64,000 nucleotides of DNA from Streptomyces sp. f51 (GCF_037940415.1 NZ_CP149798.1:4497001-4561000); one strand, 5' to 3'. Positions 9,358 to 19,424 are shown, counted from the first letter of the stretch. Numbers and translations are program-made. Notes: a model not told the origin generated them from the letters alone.

Positions 9358-9450
9358 CCGTCACCAGCCGTCATGGCCGTCACCAGTGTCACGGGCGTCA
9401 CCGCCGTCTCCGGCCGTCACTGCCGTCTCCGGGGTTCGCCGTCACGGACC

Positions 9451-10662
9451 TCAGCGGTTCTCCGGGACCAGCCGCTCCGGGCCGTTCATCTCCTGGGACC
9501 GCAGCCGGGCGCGGAGCTTCAGCTGCGCCGCGGAGAGCGGCCCGGGCGCGCCCTTGGGCGGCAGGCCGTGGATGGTCTCCGGCGGCGCCAGGGGGGCCTC
9601 GTAGTGGTCCGGGGCCGTGCCCAGCGTCAGGAGGGTGACCCCGATCAGCAGGACGGTGAAGGCGATCGCCGCCCGGGTCCACTGCTGGGCCCGGCGCTCG
9701 CCGTACCAGCGGACCGTACGGGGCTTCGCCGCCCGCAGCCGCTCCGCGCTCGCGAGTTCGGCGAGCCGCCAGTGCAGGTCCTCGGGCGAGGCCAGCTCCG
9801 GCAGCTTCGTGGTGACGGCCTCGCGCGCGTGCAGCACCCGGTTGGCCGCCGCGGGTGTGCTCGCCTCCGTCTCGGCCGCGGTCTCGGGCAGCCCGAGCCC
9901 CACACCGTCGTAGAGGACCAGCGTGCGGCGGTACACGGGCGGCAGATCGAGCAGCGCGTCCAGCAGGGCGCGGTCGGCGGCCTCGGCGGGCGGTGCCTCG
10001 GGGTGGCGGTGGCGCGGGCGCAGCCGGTGCCAGGGGGAGAGCGCGTACTCGTACGCCGTCGCGCGCACCCATCCGGCCGGGTCCCGGTCCACGGCCACCT
10101 CGGGCCAGCGGTACCAGGCCTGCTGGAAGGCCCGCTCCACGGACTCCCGGGCCAGCTCGCGCCGCCCGGTCAGCAGATATGCCTGTCGTACGAGGGCGGG
10201 GGCGCAGAACGCGTAGAGCGCGTCGAAGGCCTGAGCGGGCGTCAGTGACGGCTCGGAGAGCCCGGAGAGCCCGTCCTCGGGGAGGTGCTCCTCGGCGAGA
10301 GGCTCCTCCGCGGGGTGCAGCGCGGACCGCCCCCCGGTTCGGACGGAACGTTTCTTTACCCTGGCGGCCCGCTCCCCATGAGCGGCGGCGGCCCCCACCG
10401 GCTCGGAGCCGGTCTCCTTCTGAGGGGTGGTCACCTCGGCCCGGGCGGCGGCGGGATCGGCCAGGAGCAGCCTCGTGTACGCCTCCCGCATACGACCGCG
10501 CGGGGCCGAACGGCCGGTCTCCCACGAACGGACCGTCGCCCGGCTGACGCCGAGCCGGGTCGCCACGTCGGCCTGGGACAGGGACCGGGTCTCGCGCAGA
10601 CGGCGGCGCTCCTTGGGCGCCGGCAGCGGGGTGGCGGGGCTCTGTGTCAGGTCGGATTCCAC
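9451..10662 (-). CDS. XRE helix-turn-helix protein with an ECF-sigma-like middle and a C-terminal membrane anchor
   Basis: This 403-residue protein has three parts. Residues about 18-55 are an XRE-type helix-turn-helix (SQADVATRLGVSRATVRSWE). Residues about 145-290 resemble ECF sigma regions 2 and 4 (RESVERAFQQAWYRWPE; LPPVYRRTLVLYDGVGLGLPE...AANRVLHARE). Around 325-345 there is one membrane segment (IAFTVLLIGVTLLTLG). The GTG at 10662 follows GAAGGGG; the frame extends to 10806 without a better start. From memory it is the conserved neighbour of sucCD in Streptomyces, annotated only as a DNA-binding protein. Whether it can act with RNA polymerase is unknown; the sigma likeness is degenerate. 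Confidence 0.75.
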   Translation of the reverse strand: MESDLTQSPATPLPAPKERRRLRETRSLSQADVATRLGVSRATVRSWETGRSAPRGRMREAYTRLLLADPAAARAEVTTPQKETGSEPVGAAAAHGERAARVKKRSVRTGGRSALHPAEEPLAEEHLPEDGLSGLSEPSLTPAQAFDALYAFCAPALVRQAYLLTGRRELARESVERAFQQAWYRWPEVAVDRDPAGWVRATAYEYALSPWHRLRPRHRHPEAPPAEAADRALLDALLDLPPVYRRTLVLYDGVGLGLPETAAETEASTPAAANRVLHAREAVTTKLPELASPEDLHWRLAELASAERLRAAKPRTVRWYGERRAQQWTRAAIAFTVLLIGVTLLTLGTAPDHYEAPLAPPETIHGLPPKGAPGPLSAAQLKLRARLRSQEMNGPERLVPENR

Positions 10663-10675
10663 AGAAGGCCCCTTC

Positions 10676-10689
10676 GTACGAAAAAGTAC
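10676..10689. promoter_or_regulatory. Inverted repeat GTAC-GAAAAA-GTAC before the XRE/ECF-like gene
   Basis: GTAC at 10676-10679 and 10686-10689 flank GAAAAA, in an AT-rich patch just upstream of the regulator's ribosome binding site and in the divergent region shared with the DUF6350 gene. It could be an operator for the XRE domain; this is inference from position and symmetry. Confidence 0.35.
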
Positions 10690-10767
10690 ATAACTGCATA
10701 TTGAGCGACACATCCGGGGTTCGCCTGTTACGACGGGAAAGCGCGTGTCGTTGGGAGCATGAGGGTC

Positions 10768-12645
10768 GTGACCCAAATCACCCACCGCAGGCTCCCGTTG
10801 TCGCACCTGCTCACCCGGATGCGCGACCGATCACCCGGACTGGCCGCGAGCGTCCTGGGCGGCGCCCTCGCCGCGGGGCTCGGGCTCGCCTCGCTCGCCG
10901 TCCTCGTCATGGCGCTGTGGATCAGTTCGCCGTATCCGGACAGCGGTCCGGGCGGCGCGCTGCACCTCGCCGCGGCGCTCTGGCTGCTCGCGCACGGCGT
11001 GGAGCTGATCCGGACCGACACACTGTCAGGCCTGCCCATGCCCGTCGGGGTGACGCCGCTCCTCCTGCTCGCCCTGCCGGTGTGGCTGCTGCACCGGGCC
11101 GCCAGGGAGGCGGCCGACGTCACGTCGGCGTCGTCGCCGGGCACGGCGTGGGCCGGGGTCGTGGCCGGCTATCTGTCCGTCGCCTGGGCCGCGGCGCTGT
11201 ACGCCTCCGGCGGGACGCTGCGTCCCTCCTGGGCCTGGGCCGCGGTCTGTCTGCCGCTCCTCGCGGTGATCGCCGCGGGAGCGGGGGTCTGGACGGCGAA
11301 CGGGCGCCCCTGGGGACCCGGGCCGTTCCGGGGGAAGCGGGCCGTGAAGCCGCTTCCGCTTCCCGGCGGGCGTCTGCCCGAAGGACGTCCGGCGGTCGCG
11401 GCCGTACGCCGTCTCGCCGCCGCCGACGACCGGGTGCTCGGCGCCTCCGCACGGGCCGCCGCGGCCGGGGTCGCGGTCCTCGTCGGAGGCGGGGCGCTGC
11501 TCGTGGCGGCCTCGCTCGTCTGGCACGGAGACACGGCTCGCGCCGCGTTCGTCCAGCTCACCGGGGTGTGGTCGGGCCGGTTCGCCGTCCTGCTGCTGTG
11601 CCTGGTCCTGGTGCCGAACGCGGCCGTGTGGGGGGCCGCGTACGGGCTCGGGCCCGGCGTCGTCCTGAGCGCGGGGCATGTCGCGGGACCGCTGACCGCG
11701 GCGATTCCGGCGGAGCACGCGCCGACCGAGCTGCTCCCCGCGTTTCCGCTGCTCGCCGCATTGCCGCGGGCGGGTTCGGAGGCGCCGACCGCCTGGCTGG
11801 GCGCGCTGGTGCCGCTGGCCGCCGGTGTGACGGTGGCGTGGTTCGCGGTGAGGGCGGGGGCCGCGCGAGCGACCCCGGGCCGCGCGGAGCCCTGGCCGCT
11901 GCGGCGGACGGTGGCCGCCGTCGCGATCGCCGCCGCGTGGTGCGGTGTCGCGCTCGGTCTGCTCGCCGGGCTGGCCGGAGGGCCGCTGGGGGTCCACACG
12001 CTGACGCACTTCGGGCCGGTGTGGTGGCAGGTGGGACCCGCGACGGCGGTGTGGACGGCGGTCGTCGGGGTTCCCGTCGCGGCGGGCGCGGCCGAGTGGA
12101 GGGACCGGGGACGCGCCGCGGTCGCGCGCGCGGGCGCGCGCCGGTACGAGCACGGGACCGGGTGGACCTCGCGGTTCCGGCCGCGCGCCTGGCTCCCGCG
12201 GCGCGGGGGTACCTCCGCGACGCCGACGCCGCTTCCGCTCCAGGGCGCGCGCTCCGCGGGCCGGGTCGATCCGGCGGTGCTGGAGTCCGTCGTCGAGAGC
12301 TTCGACCCGTACGAGGCCTTCGACCCGGACGACTCCTACGACCCCTTCGAGCCGTACGACCTGCTGCCGGGGGAGGCCGCGCCGGGCGCCTGGTACGGAG
12401 ATCTGTCCAGGGAGACGCGCTGGGAGGCCCTGCGGAAGGCGGGCGGCTCGCCCGAGCCCGGAGGCCCCGAAGGTCCCGGAGGTCCTGAGGGTCTTGGAGG
12501 CTCTGGAGGCCGGAAGAGCTCCGACGACCTCAAGGACCCGGAACCCCGGAAGGAAGCGGGGGACGAGGGGTATCCGCACGACGCCGAACACCGGAACGGG
12601 CCGGACGGCCATGGCCCGGAGGCCGCGGGTGGCTCCCCCGGCTGA
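10768..12645 (+). CDS. DUF6350-type polytopic membrane protein
   Basis: This 625-residue integral membrane protein has many hydrophobic segments between about residues 30 and 430. A hydrophilic tail from about 470 has acidic Tyr/Asp repeats ([17 protein letters not shown]) and then Gly/Pro/Glu-rich low complexity. I chose the GTG at 10768 (VTQITHRR), 10 bases after GGGAG; an in-frame ATG at 10759 sits only one base from that motif. Streptomyces carry a conserved protein of this kind between sucCD and purN. No function is known. It is divergent from the XRE/ECF-like gene. Confidence 0.75.
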   Translation: MTQITHRRLPLSHLLTRMRDRSPGLAASVLGGALAAGLGLASLAVLVMALWISSPYPDSGPGGALHLAAALWLLAHGVELIRTDTLSGLPMPVGVTPLLLLALPVWLLHRAAREAADVTSASSPGTAWAGVVAGYLSVAWAAALYASGGTLRPSWAWAAVCLPLLAVIAAGAGVWTANGRPWGPGPFRGKRAVKPLPLPGGRLPEGRPAVAAVRRLAAADDRVLGASARAAAAGVAVLVGGGALLVAASLVWHGDTARAAFVQLTGVWSGRFAVLLLCLVLVPNAAVWGAAYGLGPGVVLSAGHVAGPLTAAIPAEHAPTELLPAFPLLAALPRAGSEAPTAWLGALVPLAAGVTVAWFAVRAGAARATPGRAEPWPLRRTVAAVAIAAAWCGVALGLLAGLAGGPLGVHTLTHFGPVWWQVGPATAVWTAVVGVPVAAGAAEWRDRGRAAVARAGARRYEHGTGWTSRFRPRAWLPRRGGTSATPTPLPLQGARSAGRVDPAVLESVVESFDPYEAFDPDDSYDPFEPYDLLPGEAAPGAWYGDLSRETRWEALRKAGGSPEPGGPEGPGGPEGLGGSGGRKSSDDLKDPEPRKEAGDEGYPHDAEHRNGPDGHGPEAAGGSPG

Positions 12646-12695
12646 CCCGGGACCGCCCTCCCGTCCGGCGGTGGAGCCGGGCGGGAGGCGGGATG

Positions 12696-13562
12696 TCAGT
12701 TGTGGCTGCCCAGGATCCCGCGCAGATCCTTCGGGAGAAGGTCGTTGCAGGACTGCTTCGCGGCGTTCGTCAGGGCGTCGTTCGTGCAGGAGTAGTAGTC
12801 GCTGTAGACGAGGTGGGCGGTGAAGACCCCGGCGACCAGCACGATGGCCAGCGACGCGGTGACGATCCCGCTCACCGCGGCCGTCATCTGCGGGCGCAGG
12901 TTCGGATCGGGCGCCGGGGCGTCCGGGTCCGGGGAACGCCCCTTGGAACGCAGCGCGCTGCCGCCCCAGTACAGGGCGAGCGCGCCGAGCAGAAGTGCCA
13001 CGTACGGCCAGCCGAAGAGGACGAAGAAGAACGCCCACATGCCGGAGAGCAGCGCGTACCGGGCGCGGCGCTGGGCCGGGTCGGTCGGGTCCCAGCGCAT
13101 GCCGCCGCCGGGTGTGCCGCCGGGGCCCTCGGGGCCGCCCCGTCCCTGCGGCGTGCCCGGCCGGTCGCCGAAGCCGCCGCCGCTGGAGGGGCCGGGCTGC
13201 CGGTCGCTCCACTGGCTTCCCCAGGGGGAGTGCCCGGGGTCCTGCTGTCCGCCCCCGCCGTTCTCGCCGGAGCCCTGTCCCGGCCGGCGCGGCTGCCAGG
13301 GCCGGTCGGGTGTTCCCTCCGGCGGCGGCGCGAACGGATTGTCCTCCTGGCCTGAGGAGGAGTCGGGGCCGGACGGGGGAGTGCCGGGCGCGTCGGAGCC
13401 GCGCTCGTCCGAGGGGCCGCCGCTTCCTCCCGCCGAGCCGCCCTCACCGCTCGCGGAACCGGGCCCGCCGGTGGGGCCGTTCCCTTCCGGCCTCGGCGGG
13501 GTGGACGAAGGGCGCCGCTCGCGCAGCAGGAGCGGAGGGAGTCGGAGACTGCGGTCCGGCAT
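12696..13562 (-). CDS. Pro/Gly-rich membrane protein of unknown function
   Basis: This 288-residue protein has a long disordered N-terminal half (about 1-165, rich in Gly, Pro, Ser and Arg). Two or three membrane segments follow (about 175-205 and 225-250), then a short external tail with two Cys ([16 protein letters not shown]). The two Cys could form a disulfide outside the cell. The ATG at 13562 has GGGGAAG upstream. It converges on the DUF6350 gene. No family recognised with confidence. Confidence 0.7.
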   Translation of the reverse strand: MPDRSLRLPPLLLRERRPSSTPPRPEGNGPTGGPGSASGEGGSAGGSGGPSDERGSDAPGTPPSGPDSSSGQEDNPFAPPPEGTPDRPWQPRRPGQGSGENGGGGQQDPGHSPWGSQWSDRQPGPSSGGGFGDRPGTPQGRGGPEGPGGTPGGGMRWDPTDPAQRRARYALLSGMWAFFFVLFGWPYVALLLGALALYWGGSALRSKGRSPDPDAPAPDPNLRPQMTAAVSGIVTASLAIVLVAGVFTAHLVYSDYYSCTNDALTNAAKQSCNDLLPKDLRGILGSHN

Positions 13563-13938
13563 CAGGTGAGCGTCTTCCCCTTGGTGGTTCTGGCAGGCGG
13601 CATGTCCACACGGTCAGGCCGTTCGTGACGCGCGCCCCGAGCCGGTCCTCCCGGGCTGACGCCTCGGGCCGGTCCGCCCCGGACAGACGCCCCGAGCTTC
13701 GCACTCCGGACTCGCGCCCCGAGCTTCGTACCCCCGGACACGCGCTCCGGATGGCTCCGGGGCCCGTGTCGCGGGTGGTGCCGGGGCCGTGCCCCGGACC
13801 TTCGTCCTCGTCCCAGGTCAACGTCCCGCGCACACAGGGCGTTCCCCGTGCCGGAGGCGTTCCCGGGTGGATCCTCCCCAGACGCTACCTTCCGGCCTCG
13901 CCCCCGTCCCGTGGGGGCCGCCCGGTGTGCCGGTATCG

Positions 13939-13966
13939 TTGCTGACGGTCGGCCGCTTCGTAGACT
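13939..13966 (+). promoter_or_regulatory. Candidate purNH promoter
   Basis: TTGCTG at 13939-13944 and TAGACT at 13961-13966 are separated by 16 bases. The -10 fits the Streptomyces housekeeping consensus; the -35 matches at three of six positions. It lies 69 bases before the purN start. Confidence 0.45.
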
Positions 13967-13994
13967 TCCCCGTATCCCGGGGCGCGAAGCATTC

Positions 13995-14006
13995 GTACGA
14001 CCGTAC
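13995..14006. promoter_or_regulatory. Palindrome GTACG-AC-CGTAC in the purN leader
   Basis: A 12-base inverted repeat lies between the candidate -10 box and the purN ribosome binding site (GAAAGGG, 14021-14027). It could be an operator just downstream of the transcription start. No other evidence. Confidence 0.3.
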
Positions 14007-14034
14007 AAACGCTCCCCCGAGAAAGGGCCCCGTC

Positions 14035-14655
14035 GTGGCCAAGGCCAAGCGCCTCGTCGTGCTGGTCTCCGGATCAGGTACGAATCTGAAGGCACTGATC
14101 GACGCCGTCGCGGAGGCGGGCCCGGCGGCCTACGGTGCCGAGATCGTGGCCGTCGGCGCCGACCGGGACGGCATCGAGGGGCTCGCGCGGGCCGAACGGG
14201 CCGGGATCCCGACCTTCGTGTGCAAGGTCAGGGACCACGCCGGCCGGGACGACTGGGACCGCGCGCTCGCCGAGGCGACCGCCGCGTACGAGCCCGACCT
14301 CGTGGTGTCCGCCGGATTCATGAAGATCGTGGGGAAGGAATTCCTCGCCCGGTTCGGGGGACGGTTCGTCAACACCCATCCCGCGCTGCTGCCCAGTTTT
14401 CCCGGCGCCCACGGAGTCCGTGACGCGCTCGCGTACGGAGTCCGGGTCACCGGCTGCACCGTCCACTTCGTCGACGACGGCGTCGACACCGGCCCGATCA
14501 TCGCCCAGGGCGTGGTCGAGGTCCGCAACGAGGACGACGAGAGCGCTCTGCACGAGCGCATCAAGGAAGTCGAGCGAAGACTGCTCGTCGATGTCGTGGG
14601 GCGGCTCGCCCGCAACGGCTATCGCATTGAGGGACGAAAGGTAGTTATCCAGTGA
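14035..14655 (+). CDS. purN: Phosphoribosylglycinamide formyltransferase
   Basis: This 206-residue enzyme transfers a formyl group from 10-formyl-tetrahydrofolate to GAR in the third step of purine synthesis. It begins [17 protein letters not shown], binding the phosphate of GAR. The catalytic Asn-His-Asp set is visible in [14 protein letters not shown] and [11 protein letters not shown]. The GTG at 14035 follows GAAAGGG; the frame is open from 13789 but the conserved N-terminus begins here. It overlaps purH by 4 bases. The cofactor depends on FolD and GlyA, both in this window. Confidence 0.96.
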   Translation: MAKAKRLVVLVSGSGTNLKALIDAVAEAGPAAYGAEIVAVGADRDGIEGLARAERAGIPTFVCKVRDHAGRDDWDRALAEATAAYEPDLVVSAGFMKIVGKEFLARFGGRFVNTHPALLPSFPGAHGVRDALAYGVRVTGCTVHFVDDGVDTGPIIAQGVVEVRNEDDESALHERIKEVERRLLVDVVGRLARNGYRIEGRKVVIQ

Positions 14656-16265
14656 CCGCCGACAGCACAGTCACGGCCGAGAGCACCGAGGGCACCAAGC
14701 GGGTCATCCGGCGCGCGCTCGTCAGCGTGTACGACAAGACCGGGCTCGAAGAGCTGGCCCGCGGGCTGCACGCGGCCGGTGTCGAGCTCGTCTCCACCGG
14801 CTCCACCGCCGCCAGGATCGCCGCGGCCGGCGTGCCCGTCACCAAGGTGGAGGAGCTGACCGGCTTCCCCGAGTGCCTGGACGGCCGCGTCAAGACCCTG
14901 CACCCCAAGGTCCACGCCGGGATCCTCGCCGACCTGCGCCTGGAGAGCCACCGGCAGCAGCTCGCCGAGCTGGGCGTCGAGCCGTTCGACCTGGTCGTCG
15001 TCAACCTCTACCCGTTCCGGGAGACGGTCGCGTCCGGGGCCACCCCCGACGAGTGCGTCGAGCAGATCGACATCGGCGGTCCCTCGATGGTCCGCGCGGC
15101 GGCCAAGAACCACCCCTCCGTCGCCGTCGTCACCAGCCCCGGCCGCTACGACGACGTCCTGAACGCCGTCCAGGGCGGCGGCTTCGACCTGCGCACCCGC
15201 AAGCGGCTCGCCGCCGAGGCCTTCCAGCACACGGCCGCGTACGACGTCGCCGTCGCCTCCTGGTTCGCGTCCTCGTACGCGCCGGTCGACGCTGCGGCCG
15301 ACAGCGGCTCCGCCGAGGGGCAGTTCCCCGACTTCCTCGGTGCCACCTGGCAGCGCGCGCACACCCTGCGCTACGGCGAGAACCCGCACCAGCCCGCCGC
15401 GCTCTACACCTCAGGCACCGGCGGTCTCGCCGAGGCGGAGCAGCTGCACGGCAAGGAGATGTCGTACAACAACTACACGGACACGGACGCCGCCCGCCGT
15501 GCCGCGTACGACCACGAGGACCCGTGCGTCGCGATCATCAAGCACGCCAACCCGTGCGGGATCGCGGTCGCCTCGAACGTCGCCGAGGCGCACCGCAAGG
15601 CGCACGCCTGCGACCCGCTGTCCGCGTTCGGCGGCGTGATCGCGGTCAACCGGCCGGTCACCAAGGAGATGGCCGAGCAGGTCGCGGAGATCTTCACCGA
15701 GGTCATCGTCGCGCCGGAGTACGAGGACGGCGCCCTCGAAGCCCTCACCAAGAAGAAGAACATCCGCGTGCTGCGGGCCCACAACGCCCCGGCCGACCCC
15801 GTCGAGATCAAGCCCGTCGACGGCGGCGCGCTGCTCCAGGTCACCGACCGGCTCCAGGCCGCCGGCGACAACCCGGCGAGCTGGACGCTGGCGACCGGTG
15901 ACGCCCTGAGCGAGGGCGAGCTCGATGAGCTGGCCTTCGCCTGGCGCGCCTGCCGCGCGGTGAAGTCCAACGCGATCCTGCTCGCCAAGGACGGCGCCTC
16001 GGTCGGCGTCGGCATGGGCCAGGTCAACCGCGTCGACTCCGCGAAGCTCGCGGTCGAGCGGGCCGGCGCCGAGCGCGCCCGCGGCTCCTACGCCGCCTCG
16101 GACGCGTTCTTCCCGTTCCCCGACGGCCTGGAGATCCTCGCCGACGCGGGCGTCAAGGCCGTGGTCCAGCCCGGCGGCTCGGTCCGCGACGAGCTGGTCG
16201 TGGAGGCCGCGAAGAAGGCCGGCATCACGATGTACTTCACCGGTACGCGCCACTTCTTCCACTGA
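14652..16265 (+). CDS. purH: Bifunctional AICAR formyltransferase / IMP cyclohydrolase
   Basis: This 537-residue enzyme makes the last two steps to IMP. The N-terminal cyclohydrolase (MGS-like) domain has the signature [22 protein letters not shown] and [16 protein letters not shown]. The C-terminal formyltransferase domain has [11 protein letters not shown] and the catalytic KHANPCG motif. The start is a GTG overlapping the purN stop (GTGA). Its substrate AICAR monophosphate (ZMP) is the compound reported by the ZTP riboswitch upstream of glyA at 38.5 kb. Confidence 0.97.
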   Translation: MTADSTVTAESTEGTKRVIRRALVSVYDKTGLEELARGLHAAGVELVSTGSTAARIAAAGVPVTKVEELTGFPECLDGRVKTLHPKVHAGILADLRLESHRQQLAELGVEPFDLVVVNLYPFRETVASGATPDECVEQIDIGGPSMVRAAAKNHPSVAVVTSPGRYDDVLNAVQGGGFDLRTRKRLAAEAFQHTAAYDVAVASWFASSYAPVDAAADSGSAEGQFPDFLGATWQRAHTLRYGENPHQPAALYTSGTGGLAEAEQLHGKEMSYNNYTDTDAARRAAYDHEDPCVAIIKHANPCGIAVASNVAEAHRKAHACDPLSAFGGVIAVNRPVTKEMAEQVAEIFTEVIVAPEYEDGALEALTKKKNIRVLRAHNAPADPVEIKPVDGGALLQVTDRLQAAGDNPASWTLATGDALSEGELDELAFAWRACRAVKSNAILLAKDGASVGVGMGQVNRVDSAKLAVERAGAERARGSYAASDAFFPFPDGLEILADAGVKAVVQPGGSVRDELVVEAAKKAGITMYFTGTRHFFH

Positions 16266-16325
16266 TCGCTCCGGCCGGCGTGACCGCCTCGGTCGCGCCG
16301 GCCGCGTCGACCCCGTGGAACACGC

Positions 16326-16366
16326 GAGGGCCGTGTCCCCCCGGCATGGGGTGGGACACGGCCCTC
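16326..16366. terminator. Terminator hairpin between purH and the converging membrane gene
   Basis: Arms 16326-16339 and 16353-16366 (GAGGGCCGTGTCCC and its complement) pair perfectly, with three further C-G pairs inside. It lies between converging genes and should serve both. Confidence 0.85.
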
Positions 16367-16382
16367 GGTGCGTACCGGCCGT

Positions 16383-17021
16383 TCAGTAGCGCGGGCGGTT
16401 GAACCACGCGGCGCCCGACGGGGCGATCATCGCCGCCGCCATCACACCGCCGAAGCCGATCCACAGCAGCGCGAACACCAGCGCCGCCGAGGAGTTGACG
16501 TTCGCCGCGTTGATCAGGCCGAGGACGCCGAACAGGGAGCCCAGGATTCCGTACACCATGGTGGTGATCCGGATGCCCTGGCCGCCTCTGCTGAACTTGA
16601 CGCCCAGCGTGATCGACAGGCCCGCGAGGGCCAGGAAGAGCAGCGCGATCACGAAGATCACGCCCGCGGAGTCGTGGCCGATGTCGGACAGGCCGTTGTT
16701 GCCGAACGTGTCCTCGCCCGCGTTGGAGGCGTCGTTGATGGTGGCCGCGCCGAAGATGGCGAAGATGCCGATCAGGACCTGGACGCCCGCCACGATGAAC
16801 AGCAGCACGCGCGCGGTCATCATCAGACCCGGCATGGTCTGCGGCATCATGTTGCCGCCCGGGTAGCCGGGGTACGCCGGCTGCTGCGGGTAGCCGTAGC
16901 CCTGCGGGGGCACGCTGGGCGGCGCCTGCGGGTACCCGTAGCCGGGAGGAGCGGCCGGCGGTGCGACCGGAGGCTGCTGCGGCGGGGGGCCGTAGGGGTT
17001 GTTCGGGTCGCCGAAACTCAT
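16383..17021 (-). CDS. Pro/Gln/Tyr-rich small polytopic membrane protein
   Basis: This 212-residue protein starts [13 protein letters not shown] after the ribosome binding site GGAGGAAA. Residues 1-60 are a repetitive PPGYGYPQ-type segment. Four membrane segments follow, with a short loop near 100-120 ([15 protein letters not shown]). The upstream in-frame Met at 17132 lacks a ribosome binding site. Such PGYGYP-tailed proteins are common in Streptomyces; function unknown. Confidence 0.8.
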   Translation of the reverse strand: MSFGDPNNPYGPPPQQPPVAPPAAPPGYGYPQAPPSVPPQGYGYPQQPAYPGYPGGNMMPQTMPGLMMTARVLLFIVAGVQVLIGIFAIFGAATINDASNAGEDTFGNNGLSDIGHDSAGVIFVIALLFLALAGLSITLGVKFSRGGQGIRITTMVYGILGSLFGVLGLINAANVNSSAALVFALLWIGFGGVMAAAMIAPSGAAWFNRPRY

Positions 17022-17411
17022 GGCGGGTTTCCTCCGTTGCCTGGTGCGGGGACTACGCGCGGCACGGTTCGGAGGAATTTCTACAGAGCGGTCCGTCCCC
17101 CCGGTACTGCCCGCGGCACTGTATGTGCTCATCGTTCTTTAGCAGACTCTTACTTGTCCAGCGCCATTCGGTATGTGTTGTCCAAGTGCAACATGCGTGA
17201 TCATGGCCGGATACGGGCGAATCGGTCGGCCGCCGGGTGCCGGGGGGCCGCCGGCTCGCCGCCGCGAGGTCGCCGGCAGGCACTCGGGGGCCGTTCCGAG
17301 GCCGTTCCGAGCCTGTTCGGAGGCTGTTCGGAGGTCGCCGGGCCGGTCCTCGCGGGGCTGCCGTGGCCCCGGATTGGAACCTGGGCCGCGTCATCCTGGA
17401 GGATGGGGGGC
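17022..17411. other. Divergent region between a membrane gene and folD
   Basis: This 390-base region has a lower-GC patch at about 17110-17210, where divergent promoters probably lie, and an 11-base tandem repeat at 17291-17334. No promoter could be assigned with confidence and no gene is seen. Confidence 0.45.
17291..17334. repeat. Four tandem 11-bp units upstream of folD
   Basis: The units are CCGTTCCGAGG, CCGTTCCGAGC, CTGTTCGGAGG and CTGTTCGGAGG. The 11-base period places each on nearly the same face of the helix, which suits cooperative protein binding, though simple slippage would also explain it. Confidence 0.7.
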
Positions 17412-18266
17412 ATGACCGCCCAGATTCTCGATGGCAAGGCCACCGCAGCCGCGATCAAGTCCGACCTGACCGTCCGCGTGGCGGCCCTGAAGGAGAAGGG
17501 CGTCACGCCCGGCCTCGGGACGGTCCTGGTCGGGGACGACCCCGGAAGCCAGAAGTACGTAGCGGGCAAGCACCGCGACTGCGCCCAGGTCGGCATCGCC
17601 TCCATCCAGCGCGAACTGCCCGCCACCGCCACGCAGGAAGAGATCGAGGCGGTGGTCCGCGAGCTGAACGAGGACCCCGCCTGCACCGGCTACATCGTCC
17701 AGCTGCCGCTCCCCAAGGGCATCGACGAGAACCGCATCCTGGAACTGATGGACCCGGACAAGGACGCGGACGGCCTGCACCCGATGAACCTCGGGCGTCT
17801 CGTCCTCAACGAGCCCGCCCCGCTGCCCTGCACCCCCAACGGCGTCCTCACGCTCCTGCGCCGCTACGGCGTGGAGATCAAGGGCGCCGAGGTCGTGGTC
17901 GTCGGCCGCGGTGTGACCATCGGGCGCCCGATGCCGCTGCTGCTCACGCGGCGCAGCGAGAACGCGACGGTCACCCAGTGCCACACCGGCACCCGTGACC
18001 TCTCCGCGCACCTCAAGCGCGCCGACATCATCGTCGCCGCCGCGGGCTCCGCGCACCTCATCCGCGCCGAGGACGTGAAGCCGGGCGCCGCCGTCCTCGA
18101 CGTCGGTGTCTCGCGCAGCGCCGAGGGCAAGATCGTCGGAGACGTCCACCCGGACGTCGCCGAGGTCGCCGCCTGGATCTCCCCGAACCCCGGCGGTGTC
18201 GGGCCGATGACCCGGGCCCAGCTGCTCGTCAACGTGGTGGAAGCGGCGGAGCGAAGTGTCGGCTGA
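17412..18266 (+). CDS. folD: Bifunctional methylenetetrahydrofolate dehydrogenase / cyclohydrolase
   Basis: This 284-residue enzyme converts 5,10-methylene-THF to 10-formyl-THF. Visible motifs are the catalytic Lys region ([15 protein letters not shown]), the substrate loop ([12 protein letters not shown]), [13 protein letters not shown], the NADP-binding [11 protein letters not shown] and the C-terminal [10 protein letters not shown]. The ATG at 17412 follows GGAGGATGGGGGG; the frame is open further upstream but lacks family sequence. It feeds PurN and PurH. The DUF3017 gene overlaps its end by 11 bases. Confidence 0.97.
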   Translation: MTAQILDGKATAAAIKSDLTVRVAALKEKGVTPGLGTVLVGDDPGSQKYVAGKHRDCAQVGIASIQRELPATATQEEIEAVVRELNEDPACTGYIVQLPLPKGIDENRILELMDPDKDADGLHPMNLGRLVLNEPAPLPCTPNGVLTLLRRYGVEIKGAEVVVVGRGVTIGRPMPLLLTRRSENATVTQCHTGTRDLSAHLKRADIIVAAAGSAHLIRAEDVKPGAAVLDVGVSRSAEGKIVGDVHPDVAEVAAWISPNPGGVGPMTRAQLLVNVVEAAERSVG

Positions 18267-19071
18267 CGGCGAGAGCGATGAGGCCGGGGCCGGCGTGGGG
18301 CGCGGTGGCGTCGAGTCGGCCGTGCGGGAGGCGGAGTTGAAGACCGAGGTCGAGGGCGAGGGCGTGTCCGAGGCGGGCGGTGACGCCGGGGTCCTGTCCG
18401 GGGCCGGGGCCGGCTCGCGGGCCGAGACCGGCGTTCGGGCCGAGGCCGGCACTCGGGCCGAGGCTCGGGGCGACGATGTCTCCGAGGTCGACGGCGGGGC
18501 CAGGGACGGCGTCGGGGCTGCCGAGGCCGAGGCCGAGGCCGGGTCCGGGTCCGGGTCCGGGTCCGAGGACGGCGTCGAGGCTGTCTCGGGGGCTGAGGTC
18601 GAGGCTGCGGGCGGGGTCGAGGCCGAGGCCGAGGCCACCGTTCGGGACGCGATCAGCGCGCCCGACGCCGAGGGGCGGCCGCGGCGCACCACACGGCGCT
18701 TCCCGCTGTTCACGCGTGACACCGCGCGGCCCGAGGGCGGCGGCCGGGCCGCGCCCGGGGACGCCCCGGCGCCCGCGCGTCAGTGGCCCATCCTCACCGT
18801 GCTGTCCGCCGTCGCGCTCGGCCTGCTGCTCACCGCGCTCGACCAGTTCCGCGTCGGCACGATCCTGATCGGGGCCGCGCTGCTCGCGGGTGCCGTGATG
18901 CGATGGATGCTCCCGAGCGTCGGCATGCTCGCGGTCCGCTCCCGCTTCACGGACATGCTCACCTACAGCGTCCTGGGCATCGCCATCGTGGTGCTCGCGC
19001 TGATGGCGCAGCCCAACCCGGTGCTGGTGATTCCGTTCCTGGACGACACCTTGCACTTCACGGTGCGCTGA
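18256..19071 (+). CDS. DUF3017 membrane protein with a long acidic low-complexity N-terminus
   Basis: This 271-residue protein starts at a GTG inside the end of folD. Residues 1-165 are nearly all Glu, Ala, Gly, Asp and Ser in short repeats ([16 protein letters not shown]). The conserved C-terminal part has three membrane segments (about 175-195, 200-215, 235-255) and ends ...LHFTVR. Position after folD and the three-helix core fit DUF3017. The low-complexity part is encoded by GC-rich repeats and probably varies between strains. Function unknown. Confidence 0.75.
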   Translation: MSADGESDEAGAGVGRGGVESAVREAELKTEVEGEGVSEAGGDAGVLSGAGAGSRAETGVRAEAGTRAEARGDDVSEVDGGARDGVGAAEAEAEAGSGSGSGSEDGVEAVSGAEVEAAGGVEAEAEATVRDAISAPDAEGRPRRTTRRFPLFTRDTARPEGGGRAAPGDAPAPARQWPILTVLSAVALGLLLTALDQFRVGTILIGAALLAGAVMRWMLPSVGMLAVRSRFTDMLTYSVLGIAIVVLALMAQPNPVLVIPFLDDTLHFTVR

Positions 19072-19132
19072 ACGGGCCGTGCCCCTCGGCCCGCCTGTGC
19101 GGCCCGTCCTCTCCTTCGGGGAGGGCGGGCTT

Positions 19133-19176
19133 CGTCGTTCCCCAACCCGGCCTCGTGCCCGGGTTGGGGAACGACG
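19133..19176. terminator. Terminator hairpin after DUF3017 gene
   Basis: Arms 19133-19150 and 19159-19176 form a perfect 18-bp stem with an 8-base loop. Confidence 0.88.
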
Positions 19177-19212
19177 GCGGCCCGTCCCCTCCCCCGAGTA
19201 AGGACGGGCCGC
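19177..19212. terminator. Second terminator-like hairpin
   Basis: GCGGCCCGTCC at 19177-19187 pairs with 19202-19212 across a 14-base loop, directly after the stronger hairpin. Confidence 0.6.
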
Positions 19213-19424
19213 GATCGGGCGCGTGTTCCGCCCGGGGTCAACCCTTGTGCACGCGAACGTGCCGTTCAACAGCCCGCGGTCCCCTGTGGCACGGAAGTGA
19301 CCATTCCGGCACGGTGTGCTCGCCCTCTGCCGGGAACCGGCCCAACTCCGGCTCTTATGACGGTTGTTGACATACTTGATCTTCTGCCCCGTTGGGCATG
19401 CACCAGGGGAAGTAGGGGGAGGGA

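Larger units (their letters stand above)
13563..14034. other. Divergent region before purN, with a direct repeat
   Basis: This 472-base region contains two copies of CGCCCCGAGCTTCG-like sequence (about 13688-13701 and 13715-13728) spaced 27 bases apart. The purN promoter candidate and a small palindrome lie nearer the gene. No gene is supported here. Confidence 0.45.
19072..19424. other. Gap with three consecutive hairpins before the XRE/DUF2690 gene
   Basis: This 353-base region holds a wobble-paired hairpin at about 19103-19130, a perfect 18-bp hairpin (19133-19176) and an 11-bp hairpin (19177-19212). The next gene's promoter must lie in 19213-19410; GGGGGAGGGA just before 19425 is its ribosome binding site. 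No gene is seen. Confidence 0.6.

Noticed and set aside
9358-9450. Scattered CCGTCAC heptamers after the sucD terminator
   Set aside because: The spacing is irregular and the word is simple in GC-rich DNA; I see no structure beyond local low complexity.
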